Below, in pieces: positions 11,036 through 22,581 of a DNA stretch of 64,000 nt. Both the position numbers and the translations under genes were made by a program. Position 1 is the first letter of the stretch; every line of letters starts with the position of its first letter. The notes below the pieces were generated by a model. It saw only the letters and a list, made by a program, of their open reading frames with translations. It searched no databases and was not told the origin of the DNA. The DNA comes from Ephydatia muelleri. Lineage: Eukaryota; Porifera; Demospongiae; Spongillida; Spongillidae. The stretch lies in assembly GCA_013339895.1 (NCBI GenBank), contig JABACO010000026.1:186001-250000 (forward strand), read 5' to 3'.

Positions 11036-12325
11036 TCATGTTGCTGCAGGAATATCCACTGCAGTGACTGGAATGGTGAACCAATCAAGAGCTAAAATAT
11101 CAGTAGTGGTTCCAGTGTCGTGTTTCTTTACTGGAAGTCTTGATAAGCAGTCTGCACAGCTATTCTGCTCACCTGGGATGTACTGAATTGTATACTTGTA
11201 GGCACTCAAAATGAGAGCCCAACGCTGCATCGTTGCTGCCGCTAGGGTAGGAATTGCTTGATCATGTCCAAAAATCTTGCACAGCGGCTGGTGGTACGTG
11301 ACAAGCACAATTCCCTTCCATACAAATACTGGTGGAACCTCTGCACAGCAAAAATTATTGCTAAGGCTTCACGCTCAATTTGAGCATAATTGGTTTCCAC
11401 CTGAGAAAGTGTCCTAGAGGCATTCATAACTGGTCGTTCCTCTCCTCCGAAAATGTGCACCAAACAGGCCCCAACACCAACTGATGACGCGTCACAGTAA
11501 CCCTTGATAGGTCTGCTAGGGTCACAATGCACTAGAACAGTGGCTTTGCTAACCATTTCTCTAGCAGACATGACTGCCAGTTCCTGCTCCTTGAACCACA
11601 TCCATTTCGCCTCCTTCCATAGCCGCTTGTAGAGAGGGTGGAGGACTGTAGCCAAGGAAGGTAAGAACTTAGAATTGTATGACATGAGACCAATGAAGGA
11701 TTTCAGTTCTGACTTATTCTGAGGAACTGGGGCTGATAGGATACCGTTCACTCTGTCTTCTGTTGGCCGGATACCTTCTGGAGATATACGGTGACCCAGG
11801 AAATTGACAGTTTTCCAGAAGAATCAGCACTTGTCTAAGTTGATTTTTAGGCCAAAGTGTTGCAATCTCTGATAATCATGTCTCAGGTTCGCTTCATGCT
11901 CCATCCTGGTGCTACCTGTAACCAATATGTCATCCATATAGTACACTACCTTTTTGCAGCCTTGCAAAACAATTGACATTGCACGCTGCCACATGGCTGG
12001 GGCTGTAGCAACACCAAAGGGGAGTCGCTGGAACTGAAACAGTCCGAGGTGCCTGTTCATTGTTAGAAGTGGTTGACTTTTTTCTTCAACTTCCATTTGC
12101 TTAAAAGCACGAGCTAGATCCAACTTGGTAAAGGACTCACCCCCAGCAAGGGTGGAGAACACCTCATCTGCTGTTGGTAGAAAGAACGCTTTCTTCCTAT
12201 CGTCCGCTACCTGGTGCGCAATACAGTAAAAGTCAAACTTTCCTTGTAGTCCTCTATTTTCTCTAAGTCGGGGTCAAATGGTTTTGCTTTGCGAGATGCT
12301 TCCGTGATTTTGTGTATCGCCAAGT
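11036..12325 (-). pseudogene. Gypsy 1 gag start fused to RT and RNase H
   Basis: Reading the minus strand from the 5' LTR, a gag-like N-terminus (AKPFDPDLEKIEDYKE, then after a 1-base shift FDFYCIAHQVADDRKKAFF) runs directly into RT at DEVFSTLAGGESFTKLDLA. RT continues with LPFGVATAPAMWQRAM and the active site YYMDDILVTG (12162-11824). A TGA stop after NLDKC separates it from GILSAPVPQNKSELKSFIGL and RNase H (GYCDASSVGVGACL, 11751-11242). A frameshift near 11300 leads to the RNase H end with YTIQYIPGEQNSCADCLSRL (11308-11036). Gag, zinc knuckle, protease and RT fingers are deleted, so this copy cannot be autonomous. Confidence 0.85.
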
Positions 12326-12327
12326 GC

Positions 12328-12455
12328 TATTTTGTACCCGACGTCCACGATGGAATCCGAACAACACTACTCACAAATATGGCTCACACGTCAACGAGCC
12401 AGCATGCGCATGCGCGGAGTACATGTATGCATAATTAGATAGTTAATACACAACA
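12328..12455 (-). repeat. 5' LTR of Gypsy element 1
   Basis: 128-base partner of 7834-7955, carrying an extra cgacgt block and lacking a ga pair. Flanked on the right by attac (12456-12460). Confidence 0.85.
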
Positions 12456-12460
12456 ATTAC

Positions 12461-12910
12461 TGGTTAAAATAACACTTGGATATTGTATAGAAAAGAGATC
12501 ATATCAAAAAAGAAAGCATATTCATAAGTAGGCATAACAATGTAGTATGATGGATAAGTAAGGGATGGATCTAAAGGTTGCCATATTTTGTGAAGAATCA
12601 AACCACCATGAATATTGCTGCAATGTCATCCAAATGGGCTGTAATGGGGAAATTACAAAAATTATATTTTTTATGTAAACTGACATGACCTCCTGTAGGA
12701 GGGTCCACCACAGTAGTAAGTAGTAGTAGTTTGATACTTACCATTCTCACTAGAATCTATGGTTTATTTTTGACATTTGCAATGAAGGGAACAAATCATT
12801 TGTGAACCAACACATTTCAAATCAGATTAACTGCACCTCCTCCTTCATCACACCAGAGTAGTTGTACCATTTGTGAAATCACTCTCAACATGCTGCATTT
12901 AACGTGTACA
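12461..12910. other. Intergenic, no gene seen
   Basis: AT-rich unique sequence after the Gypsy element, with a short agtagtagtag stretch near 12715. Nothing codes convincingly. Confidence 0.4.
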
Positions 12911-12913
12911 TAC

Positions 12914-13260
12914 CTTCTCTTGAAGCTTGTCCTCACACTCTTTTAGCTTGATATGAAGCTCCTCCTTCTCCTGCTGTTCAGTTTCGAACACTGTCTTTAA
13001 TTTTTTAATTTCTCCTCTCATCCCTTCTTCAAGCTCCTCCTTCTCTTGAAGCTTGTTCCGTTTTTTTTGGCTTGCCCCACAGCAATGTCATGATTTTTCT
13101 TCCAAGAAGTGGAAGTGTTCAGTGAAATTGAAACCAGCTCTGTTAACACCAATTTCAGATCACCATGTAACATACCTGAAGCTTGTTAATTTTCGCTTCT
13201 TATTCATTCCTTAATGCCTCCATCTTGTTCTTACTCTGTCCAAGGCTATACAATTTCTGT
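12914..13260 (-). pseudogene. Coiled-coil exon relics
   Basis: The minus strand from about 13058 to 12914 encodes a charged heptad-like segment (LQEKEELEEGMRGEIKKLKT, then KEELHIKLKECEDKLQEK) followed by a GTATGT donor. A second stretch (13260-13176) encodes KNKMEALRNE, a stop, then EAKINKLQ, also followed by GTATG. Both end in the NKLQ/DKLQ pattern, as if one coiled-coil exon had been duplicated. No family can be named. The stop codon and missing acceptors suggest a relic. Confidence 0.4.
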
Positions 13261-13352
13261 AACTCTAGGTGACTGTGAAGTTATAGCTCACATAACCTGC
13301 TTAACCCTCCCATCCCCAGCTACTAACATTTCTTTTTTTCCAGCCTGCGTAA

Positions 13353-13380
13353 CCAGAGATAATATATATATTATCTCTGG
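13353..13380. repeat. Perfect 28-bp AT-core palindrome
   Basis: Symmetric sequence ccagagataata...tattatctctgg. A close relative lies at 30366-30391, so this is a small dispersed palindrome or a solo end of an unknown element. Confidence 0.8.
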
Positions 13381-15179
13381 TGTAACCTGACATTGGATAA
13401 TAAACGAAGTCACCAAATCACACCCCTACACCTTCTGTTTTATCCATCTCATGTGACTACCGGTAGTGGTCACATGATACAGGGGCGTTAACTTAATTCC
13501 GAGCAAAAATGGGATCACCTAACTCAATCCAGTCTGATCAATTTTGGCTGCCAAAAGAAGCTTGTCTGACAAGCTTTTAATAATGCTGTGTACTGTTCTT
13601 CGTGAACCATATTTGTGTTTCTGCTCAGCTTTATTTAATGGACTGTGGACTCTACTGGCCCAATATGGATGTTCAATATTCGACAAAACAAAATCAGAAG
13701 TGTATGTTGACCATTTGTTGTGATGTACAAGCATCTTCTCTTTCCATCACCCCCTTCCTGTTTAATACCACATTAAGAGAGCTGTTTTTCATCTTTCTTA
13801 CCTAAATAGTTTACACATCACAACTTCACCAGCAAGCCACATGCCCAGCATTATTGCAACAATACACACTTGATGCCACTTGCAACACCTCTATAAAATA
13901 ACAACCGGTCGGTTGAGGTTATTCAACACATTCTACAACTGGTTGAAGGAGTTATTTGTGTCGCATGACTGGAGCTCTGGCACATCCAGCTTGTCTCTTA
14001 GTCCTTTTGTTTGCATACTTACAATAAGGATGTTCTGCCCTTGTCTTTTACTTTGGTGCCTGCAATGAAATGGCATGTAATCAATCACCTAACTGCATGA
14101 TCTCACGTGAAAGTACATTTTCTATTCTCCAGATTTGTTTGTCCTCCCATTTTTGTTCTCTTTGTCTGATGCCATGAGCTCTGGTGAGATTGGTGTTACT
14201 CGCCTGCTTGTGGTATTCACTAGTAAAATGGTTCACATGCTGGTTTCAAAGCTACCTAGTTTTACTCGTAAAAGGTTCATAGGCTCACTCGAAATACGTT
14301 GCCTGTCTACATGTTGGTTCATTTAGTTGTGTAGAAATATGTACACCTTCTCTATACATGAAAACCGCAATATTTGTATTTGTAGCAACAAATGTACCAC
14401 ACGGCCACACCCAGTGCATGTTTAGAACTACAAATTTTCAAAATGTAGAACGGTGTTTACTGTGAACTGACGCGTTTGGCAAAGGTCAACCTGTCTACCA
14501 AGCCTCTGTCTATTCTAGTACAACCATATAATACCTGGAAGTAGCTTATCATATCATATTATCCTCATTCATTACTTTTAAACATGAAGATGGTGTAATG
14601 GCATGCTCCTCATTAAATGATAGTAGGCAGGTGATATCTCCATTTAGGCACAACTTTCTTGTGTCATATACCCACTGGCAGAAGTTATCAAGATCTGATG
14701 CAGACATGAGAAAGTAAGTTTTCTCTAGTACTTGCAGTGGTTTAGTTGATATTTTACTTGCATGATGTGCACCAAAACATAAGCAGTTCTATCCCTTCAA
14801 CTACACTGCACGTACCATCCAGGGATGAGAATAAGGTGTGAGGAGAGTTTGATTTTGAACATGTTAAACTCATGATGGAGGTCATCATTGATGATCACAA
14901 AATCACCTCCACACACTTCCCTTATAGGTGATTCTCCAAAGTACATTCGGTAATCTATCCAAAGTGACACAGATCTCTTTACTCAGGGCAAATTCATCCT
15001 TCTGCAAATGCAATGTATTTTCCTGTGCACATAATGAAGGTCCCATTAAAACTTTAATGTGAAATGAGTGAGAACTTACATCTAATTCTTCATCATCTTC
15101 TTCAGCTTTGTAAAGCAGCTCACACGCCATAAACGCAACAGGTGTGGGGAATAAAGCTGTTCATGAAGTGCTGTGTGAT
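13381..15179. other. Mostly non-coding
   Basis: AT-rich sequence. A 71-residue frame at 13734-13519 and a 75-residue frame at 15130-14903 (both minus) show no recognisable motif. The latter lies 3' of the integrase gene and could be untranslated or relic sequence. Confidence 0.4.
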
Positions 15180-15221
15180 TTAGTTCACTTCTTTTGTCTT
15201 CACTGCCTTTGTCCACAACCT

Positions 15222-15472
15222 CAGGTGGTGTGGACTGATGAGGAGATGCAGGTGGTGTGGACTGATGAGGAGATGCAGGTGGTGTGGACTGATGAGGGGA
15301 TGCAGGTGGTGTGGACTGATGAGGAGATGCAGGTGGTGTGGACTGATGAGGAGATGCAGGGGGTGTGGACTGGTGAAGGGATGCAGGTGGTGTGGACTGA
15401 TGAGGGGATGCAGGTGGTGTGGACTGGTGAGGGGATGCAGGTGGTGTGGGCTGGTGAGGAGATGATGGTGGA
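15222..15472. repeat. 27-bp minisatellite, about nine copies, in the integrase last exon
   Basis: The unit is close to gtggtgtggactgatgagga followed by gatgcag. 27 is a multiple of three, so on the minus strand it stays in frame and encodes repeated SPHHLHPLI-like nine-residue blocks at the C-terminus of the integrase-derived protein. Confidence 0.9.
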
Positions 15473-16178
15473 CGTAGGTATATAACTTGAGGTGAGCACC
15501 ATTGATCCTCTTGGTCACAATCTTCTTTTGATCTAATGTCACAAGAGAGTAAACGTCTTTACCAAGGTCACGAGTTATCAGGCTTGGGCTCAGCGATTTG
15601 GGATCCATTTTTCCTCCTTTACATTTACACCTCCTGGAATTCTTTTGAAGCACCTTCATGCCCACCTGTGGAATAAACACAATAAAAACATGTATCTACA
15701 TGTCTGCAATTGATCTGTATTTATACATATGCACACTTGCACAAACCTGAAATTTGCATTGCTTCCGATCATATGCAGTTTTTTGCATTGTCTGCATGAT
15801 TGATATGTTTTTCTCCACCCTCTCAAGTGTCTCCTGCCTATGCTTATTGAGACCACTACAAAATCAATCTAAAAGAGAAGGATTGTGATCACATATACCA
15901 AAATGTATACAAAATATAGTTTTGCGTAGAAAATACAAGTCATCATTATGTTTACCGGCACAACACTTTCTGAAGACTTCGTGTAATTGCTCAACAATTG
16001 GCTTCCTGGATCCAAATATGTCAGCTTCAAAGGGTGTGTGTAATGATGACTCATGACGACTTGTATTGTATGCAAAAACACATGCGTCCAGATATTCATC
16101 CCATAACTCTTTCCTTTAAACTGTCATATTTTTCAATGTTTGGTTCCACCTTTCATCAAACCCATTAGCCTGACAAGC

Positions 16179-17682
16179 CAATGGGTCATTCTATACCTTT
16201 TCAACTCAGGCATTGACACCTATGTTTCAAAAGTCTGTAATATCTTATGGGACTTGAATTGCTCATATAGCTCTTTCAGATTACAGAGTAGCAACCTCTT
16301 TTGGCAATGTTCTGGTTGACCCTCTGCAGTCACAACAGACACAAAGTCCATTTTGCTGGCATTACTGTCATCACTATGGTAGAAAGCTTTAACAACGTCC
16401 TTCGTGGTTGCAGGAGGGCTGCTTTCACTTCGATCCTTGACATCTTTTCTTGCTAGCTACACCGGAGCCACTCCCATCTTCGTCAGTACATCTGGTTGTC
16501 GTATTTAGGTCACAACCTTGCTCTGGTAGTTCAATGCTGCCTTCAGCATCAGTCGTGAGTTGATCATGGTCCCGGTGATCCACAACTCCTTGGATCAAAA
16601 AACTCATATCTGCCCAACTTGAGTTTTCAGTGCTATTTTGAGGTATACTATCAGAAAGATGCAAAACACTTGATGACGTATTCTACATGACATAAAGCTT
16701 TCTACGGCACATCGAACAAATCTTGTGTATCGGACTTAACATTAGCAGTGGATCGAAAGCTTGCGACTAAATTACTCGATACTGGCCTCAAATCACTACG
16801 AGCGTTATGAGATCTCTTCCTCGTGTAACACTTGAGTGGATCACAACTGCGTTGAAACAATGACATGATGTGACTGTTACTGACCGAAATATAGCGACGA
16901 TGATTGGGGGAAAAAAAGCGTGACGGAACTTACGATGACTGTAAAACTAAACAAAGCACTTGTGTCTTATGGCGGGCGATCGTACCTATATATTCGGCAC
17001 GGGCAAGTTGCTGGTGCAATGGAGAGGAGGACTCGATAACAAAGAGGTCATTGTTAGCATACAGTGCAATGAGGTCTTTGTTATCAAATGGCCCGACCTG
17101 CACGAAACACTTTTGAGGTGGAACGTATTGTAGTTGGTAGAGCGAGCGCTTTGATAAGCACACCAAAATTTTGATAAGGACACTCAAGGACGTCATTAAT
17201 CCAATTACGCTGGATAAACATCTTCAAAGACTCACTCATTTCAATGTGGCATTTGAATGGAATCAAGTTTCATCCCGTTATAGAAGTTTGGTAAAAAGGT
17301 AAGAAACAACATGCTGTTTCTTATTTACAAGGAATAATAACTTTAAAAGCGGTCATTTTTAAATGACAAGGAAATAAAGCTAAACTTTCAGTTAGTTTGG
17401 TCACTGAACATGCCCCAGTCATGTTTATGGCATTGGAATATAGCCCTTAGAGGGTTGTATAAGTGTTTAATAAAAATTGCAGTGCAGATATATGACCACA
17501 AAGAGGCATTGCATTGTTTACATTTGTAGTCAAATTTTTCGCACCTTGTAGCAATTGACCTTAAGGACTAGTTATTGAGATTAGTGTATAGAGTAACGAG
17601 TAAACAAGTCCCATAAGATATTACAGACTTTTGAAACATAGGTGTCAATGCCTGAGTTGAATTGGTATAGAATGACCCCAAT
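16179..17682. mobile_element. 1.5-kb terminal-inverted-repeat element in an integrase intron
   Basis: The ends gggtcattctatacc...(16183) and ggtatagaatgaccc (to 17678) start an inverted repeat of about 70 bases that runs through aactcaggcattgacaccta. caat flanks both sides (16179-16182 and 17679-17682), consistent with a 4-bp target duplication. The element lies between two integrase exons that otherwise join in phase. The minus strand carries coding-like remnants, for example VVKAFYHSDDSNASKMDFVS and QKRLLLCNLKELYEQFKS near 16440-16256, which recall N-terminal parts of transposon proteins, but no superfamily is assigned. Confidence 0.65.
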
Positions 17683-18689
17683 GTAAGAAGATTAATCAGT
17701 ACTAAACTCATGCACTGTATACACATTACCTGTCGGTGGTACAGTGTGGTAAAATGATGCTTAATTCCTAATATCTTCATCATCTATCTGTCAAGATTGC
17801 TTTTGAATTTTCCTACCTTGGTCACTTGTCAGTAACCTGGGAAACCCCATGCGCATGAAAATCTGCCAACAATGACAAAGGAGTACTTATCAGTTTGGAT
17901 AGGATACTCTTGCACTATGAAAATCAGCTAAATTACTCATACATGTACCTTCAGAAGTGATTTTGCAACTTCTGGAGCCTCTTGTTGGAAGTGGAACTGC
18001 TTCCACCCACTTGGTGAAATAATCACTCAGGGTTAATTTGTAACTATTTCCATGAACTGATTCAGGAGTTACAGGACCCGAAAATCTATTCCAACATGAA
18101 ATCAAGGTACAGGGCAGAGTTCAGGTGTGGTGGTTGTCAGCTTCAAATTGATGTGCTGGCACTGAACACCAGTTGATATCTGCATAAGTACGAATAAATT
18201 AGAATGGAATGGTTATATGGACTTAAATGCTCTTTACATCTTCAGTCATGCCTTTCCAAGCAAATCTCTCCGTGATTCGGGCTAATGCTTTTTTCAAACC
18301 CATGTGTCCTGACGTAACATCAATGTGACAGAACAAAACATTCTGCAGGGACAAAGACTCTACTTTGCCACACATCAGTAGGTGCACCATCATCTGCAGC
18401 CTCTTCTCCTAAGTGCCCAGCCACAACAGTACAGCTGTCTGCACCATCATCAGCCTTTGTCATTGTCTCCTGCATGCATAACAGTTTATGTTTTATAACC
18501 CATAGTGACACAACTTTAAGTTGCTAGCTATTGTGATTCTTTCTGAGGCTCCTGCACTTTGAATTCATGTTGATATGGAGTATTTTCTTCCACTGCTCTA
18601 TCTCCGATGTGTGGAAATTTGTACTTTATGTGCCCTGATATTAGAATAGTAACCTTAAAAATACTTAAAATCTATTGATTGATCTAGAA

Positions 18690-18955
18690 TTAATCTTACA
18701 GTGAATCCCACTAAAAATGTTGGGATTGAGGAGCTGTCAGGATGGTGCTGGTGTGCAATTGCTGCTGCTCATCTCTTTCTCCGTGAAGACATTCAATAAT
18801 GCAAATGAGAGTTTGGCAGGACTGTCAAAAACCACCTCAGCAGTGAGGACTTTTCTAAGATCTCCACCTGGTACCCACACCATCATGCCCAGTTCCGGAT
18901 TGCAAGTTCCACCCATCACACCAAAAAGGATGCAAATTCCACTCCAGGCGCACAC
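18690..18955 (-). pseudogene. Possible BEN-domain fragment
   Basis: Minus-strand sequence LRKVLTAEVVFDSPAKLSFA, then LLNVFTEKEMSSSN, a stop, and QLLNPNIFSGIH resembles the second half of BEN domains, in which a leucine-rich helix is followed by FxxEELAxSNxTG and LDPxKxxAI. BEN domains bind DNA or proteins in chromatin and transposon proteins. The in-frame stop and short length suggest a relic. It lies upstream of the integrase gene on the same strand and could be its N-terminal part. Weak assignment by eye. Confidence 0.3.
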
Positions 18956-18959
18956 ATAA

Positions 18960-20629
18960 CTGGTCTACTGAAATGGTTGCAAATTTTAGGTTACCAACCT
19001 CATCTACCCCAGTAACTATCGGAAACCCTGAAACCTTTCATTGTCTGTCATCAGGCTGCACATTCACATTATGCTCCTCTAAAGGGCTGAAGATGCATCT
19101 ACAAATGGGTCACCGGTGTTCTATTCAACAAATAAAGTCAGCCTTAGCCTAAAAGTAACAACTAAATCTACTCAAGAAAATTCCAATGGAACAAACACTT
19201 AGTTGTTTTGTGTGTATTTCCCTACCAGTAACATGCATCGCAATGCTCATCATTCACGATGGCATCACGTACATATGTGTGTACGTATGTACATACAGGC
19301 ATTGGATTTTCTCATTTGCCCCCGCTCCTATTACTACACTACCATGTGTAACATGGCATGTTAGCTGGCCCTGCTACTAATACAAGTGAGAAAGTTTGTG
19401 TCATTGTCTGCTATATTACTAATCGGCTGGAGTCAACTATTGGAAGACAATGGCGAATTTCCAGGTTTGAATAAAGACACGCTCACCATGATTCCACTGA
19501 GTAAATACAGCCCAAGCTTTGAACAGAAGAGTATTTGACACTTTCTTGTTCTGTATTGTAGACATTATATATTTGTGTACGCCCTTAGTACCGCCACCCC
19601 TGATGTATTGTACACTGTGCAAGTGCAATGGAAATTATGTATGTATGTATGTATGCATGCACTGCAGGCACATACATATGACTTTCAGTCAGTTGCAATA
19701 GAACAAGATGCAATCTCTTCTGATTGACAAGAGAATCTACAGAAAGTAGACATCAAAAGACATGCACTTCTGTTACACAAGCACACACACCATGCACAAA
19801 CACACACACCATAAATACATTTCATGCACATAGTTGCCCAATCAGATAACGTGGGAAGTTAGATCAAAGGAAATTGCAATTTTAATTTTAATAATGTATA
19901 TTATCCTGGATGTCCTTCTGGGAGGGGCTTTTGAACTTTGTTGCTGATGGTTACCACGATAACTATATCAGCCAATCACTGAGCAACATAACCTCACTCC
20001 ATGTACAGTACATGTATGTATTTGGACTACGCATATCTATCAAAACATGTGGTGCGGGAATGTTGGTTAGACATCATCAACCAACGCCTGCCCCCCCCCC
20101 CCCCACTGTAAGCATCACTAATGTGTTGAATCACACACAGCTGGACTGCAGACAGCAGAAGTAGCATCACAGGACAGAGTGTGGGGGAGGAGGGGAGGGG
20201 AAACAAACAGGACAATTCCATGTCTCAACTGCTCACTTATCGTATTCATGGCAATAGTGTATACTACATTTGAACAACATGCACCACATATAGGCACTCA
20301 TACACACAGATACATGTACAGTTTTAATATTTCATTTTTCCACAAGATAAGAATTAATGTAAACAACATGGGTAATATGGGGGTGTTGCAACCCAAAGTT
20401 ATGGTAGGCGCTCCTCACCAATGGCTTATTGTAGGACCATACGCCTTGACAGGTAGGGTATTCCTGCCTCGTTCAAGAGAAAGGAACTCCCAACAGGATG
20501 GGTGGAGCACTCCAGGGAGGGACCATTTCTGGGGTGAATGGAAAAACAAGAGCGTAGTTACATTATTGACCATGGTGATGAGCTCGTCAACACAGAAGAA
20601 GGTCCAAAGGGACTACAGGGCAACACGAA
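18960..20629. other. No gene seen; short simple repeats
   Basis: Contains an atgt tetranucleotide run near 19636-19660, short CA runs near 19780-19815, a C run at 20093-20104 and a purine-rich stretch at 20185-20205. The 181-residue plus-strand frame at 20179-20724 has no recognisable domain and runs into tandem repeats. Confidence 0.4.
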
Positions 20630-20955
20630 ATAACGAAATAGAGGGCCTTCATGAGTCCCACCTTCTGGAGTCCTACATGAGGCCCCACCTTCTGGAGGGT
20701 CTTCATGAGGTCCCTGTCTTCTAGTGCATCTTCATAAGGTCCCTGCCTTCCAAGTAGGTCTTCATAAGGTCCCTGTCTTCTAGAGGGCCTTCATCAGGTC
20801 CATGCCTTCCTCTAGCAGTGAGGGTAGTTCTCTGATAGTGAAAGTAGTCCTCTAATAGTGATGGTAGTCCTCTTGTAGTGAAAGTAGTCCTCTGGTATAC
20901 TGAGGGTAGTCCTCTGGTACTGAGGGTAGTCCTCTAGTAGTGAAGATAGTCATCT
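20630..20955. repeat. Two adjacent degenerate minisatellites
   Basis: About 20635-20810 holds copies of a ~33-bp unit containing cttcataaggtccctgtctt. About 20815-20955 holds a ~20-bp unit containing agtgaaagtagtcctctggt. Confidence 0.8.
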
Positions 20956-21717
20956 TAGTGGTAGCAATACAGGACTGCCCCACTCTGTACATCCTGCTTT
21001 TTTGGAATGTCCCTTCCACTTTCAATAGATAAGTGAATGTCATAGAGATATGGCTGACAGGTTTTAGAGAAGTAGGTCTGCTCATACACTACAGTGAGAT
21101 AGTCACATTGAAGGCTACAAAATTCAGGAGCCCGATACCAATGACAAGTTGGGGGTATAGGTGTTCATGGTGACCCAAAGAGGATTGTGGTTGACTACTC
21201 AGTGGCATCCCTAACATGCAAACATGGTGGTGATGTGGTTACACACCACAACAGAATAAGAGACGTTTGGTAGAGTACTGTCACCTTGCACATGTTGCTT
21301 CATTATCAGGTAGAGATGGGAAGGGGGTGGGGATCAGAGAAGAGGACGACACACCCAGCTGATTTCTTGATTCCTAAATGGTCATTATTGCATCACTGCT
21401 CAATATCAAACTTTTATCTGAAGCGAGTGTGACAGCTGGGGCAGCAAGTTATGAAGTAGAACAAAGAAAACATATTGCAAATGACCCCAAGTGCTAGGTT
21501 GGATCTGTATCCCCCTTGCAGTTGAGCATTATGGGTGTTGGGGATCGGAAGCCAAGCAAACACTATCCAAGCTTGGATGACGTTTAGCTTCTCAGCTGCA
21601 CTGTTCCAAATCCCTCGCTATGGCAAACATATAGCATAACTCTAATACGGGCCACTGCTAGCAAGTAATGATGGTCCAGCAGAAGAAGTGGTGTTCGGTT
21701 TTGTGTCATTTTCATTA
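20956..21717. other. Intergenic, no gene seen
   Basis: Unique sequence without convincing frames up to the second MITE copy. Confidence 0.4.
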
Positions 21718-21724
21718 TCGTAAT

Positions 21725-22574
21725 CATAGATAGTATAGTAAGGGGATTGGAAACGAGTCTAATCAACACCAATTGACACCTCCACTCCTCGTTACAGCAC
21801 TTATAAGAATTCCGTACTAGTAACTATGCTTCAAGATGGATGACTTGGGAGCCACAGCTGGAAGAAATTCTGAAATGATGGTTCGTATCAAAAAATTGAT
21901 GAAAAAAGTAGCCAAGTACATACAAATAGGACTAATCAAAAACAAAACACGACAAACTGATCAATACGCACAACTGCCCGCGCACAGAAGGTACACAAGT
22001 TAATGGACTCCATCCCCACTCCAGGCGTATTTTGTGCGTGACATGTATCAAAAAATGACGAAAAAAGTAGCCAAGTACATACAAATAGGACTAACCAACA
22101 ACAAAACACGACAAACTGATCAATACGCACAACTGCCCGCGCACAGAAGGTACACAAGTTAATTGACTCCATCCCCACTCCAGGCGTATTTTGTGCGTGA
22201 CATGTATCAGTAAATGACGAAAAAAGTAGCCAAGTACATACAAATTGGACTAACCAACAACAAAACACGACGAACTGATCAATACGCACAACAGCCCGCG
22301 CACAGAAGGTACACAAGTGCGATGCGTCCTGAAAAAAAAGTTTTTTCTAATTTTCGAAGTTGCCCGTCATATTTTTCCCACCTAAAACGCTTACAGGTAT
22401 TCTCCTACGTACGTGAAGCGGCTTCAGAGCAGATAAAAAGAACCAAGACCAACCGAACTGAAGATATGAACGATTTCGAACCTCTCAGTAGGTGTTTACG
22501 ATGTAACGCGGAGTGCCCACAGCCTGTGATGCGCTCACGTGACTCGTTTCCAATCCCTTACTATACTATCTATG
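21725..22574. mobile_element. 850-bp MITE, copy 2
   Basis: Nearly identical to 9327-10177; I see about three base differences over the whole length. The 7-bp target duplication tcgtaat is at 21718-21724 and 22575-22581. The same terminal inverted repeats and triplicated ~160-bp unit are present. The different target sites and intact duplications show two recent, independent insertions. Confidence 0.9.
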
Positions 22575-22581
22575 TCGTAAT

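Larger units (their letters stand above)
7829..12460 (-). mobile_element. Gypsy LTR retrotransposon 1, internally deleted, with nested insertions
   Basis: Short LTRs at 7834-7955 and 12328-12455 are bounded by the 5-bp target duplication attac (7829-7833 and 12456-12460). On the minus strand the order is LTR, a piece of gag, reverse transcriptase, RNase H, integrase, LTR, which is the Gypsy order. The gag start is fused straight to mid-RT, so the rest of gag, the protease and the RT fingers are missing. A hAT-like element (9212-10879) interrupts the integrase zinc-binding region. The LTRs differ by a 6-bp and a 2-bp indel and several substitutions, so this copy is older than the Gypsy element at 44420-49588. 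Confidence 0.9.
15180..18490 (-). pseudogene. Intron-bearing GIN/Ginger-type integrase gene, decayed
   Basis: Exons in order on the minus strand: about 18480-18250 (SRVFVPAECFVLSH, then TSGHMGLKKALARITERFAW, zinc-binding part), about 18160-17965 (CQHINLKL, VGIDFSGPVTPESVHGN, LTLSDYFTKWVEAVPLP; first catalytic D), 17867-17817 (FMRMGFPRLLTSDQG; second D), about 17776-17722 (ILGIKHHFTTLYHRQ), 16169-15956 (ANGFDERWNQTLKN; catalytic E, then YNTSRHESSLHTPFEA), 15855-15747 and 15665-15180 (GMKVLQKNSRRCKCKGGKMD, KRINGAHLKLY). Several junctions have GT-AG signals, and YHRQ to ANGFDER joins in phase. Introns argue against a fresh retroelement and for a Ginger DNA transposon or a host gene of the GIN1/KRBA2/SCAND3 kind. 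In-frame stops (VP*FHVG, NMTV*RKEL) show decay. Confidence 0.7.

Noticed and set aside
20179-20724. 181-residue plus frame
   Set aside because: Runs into tandem repeats and shows no domain or splice context.
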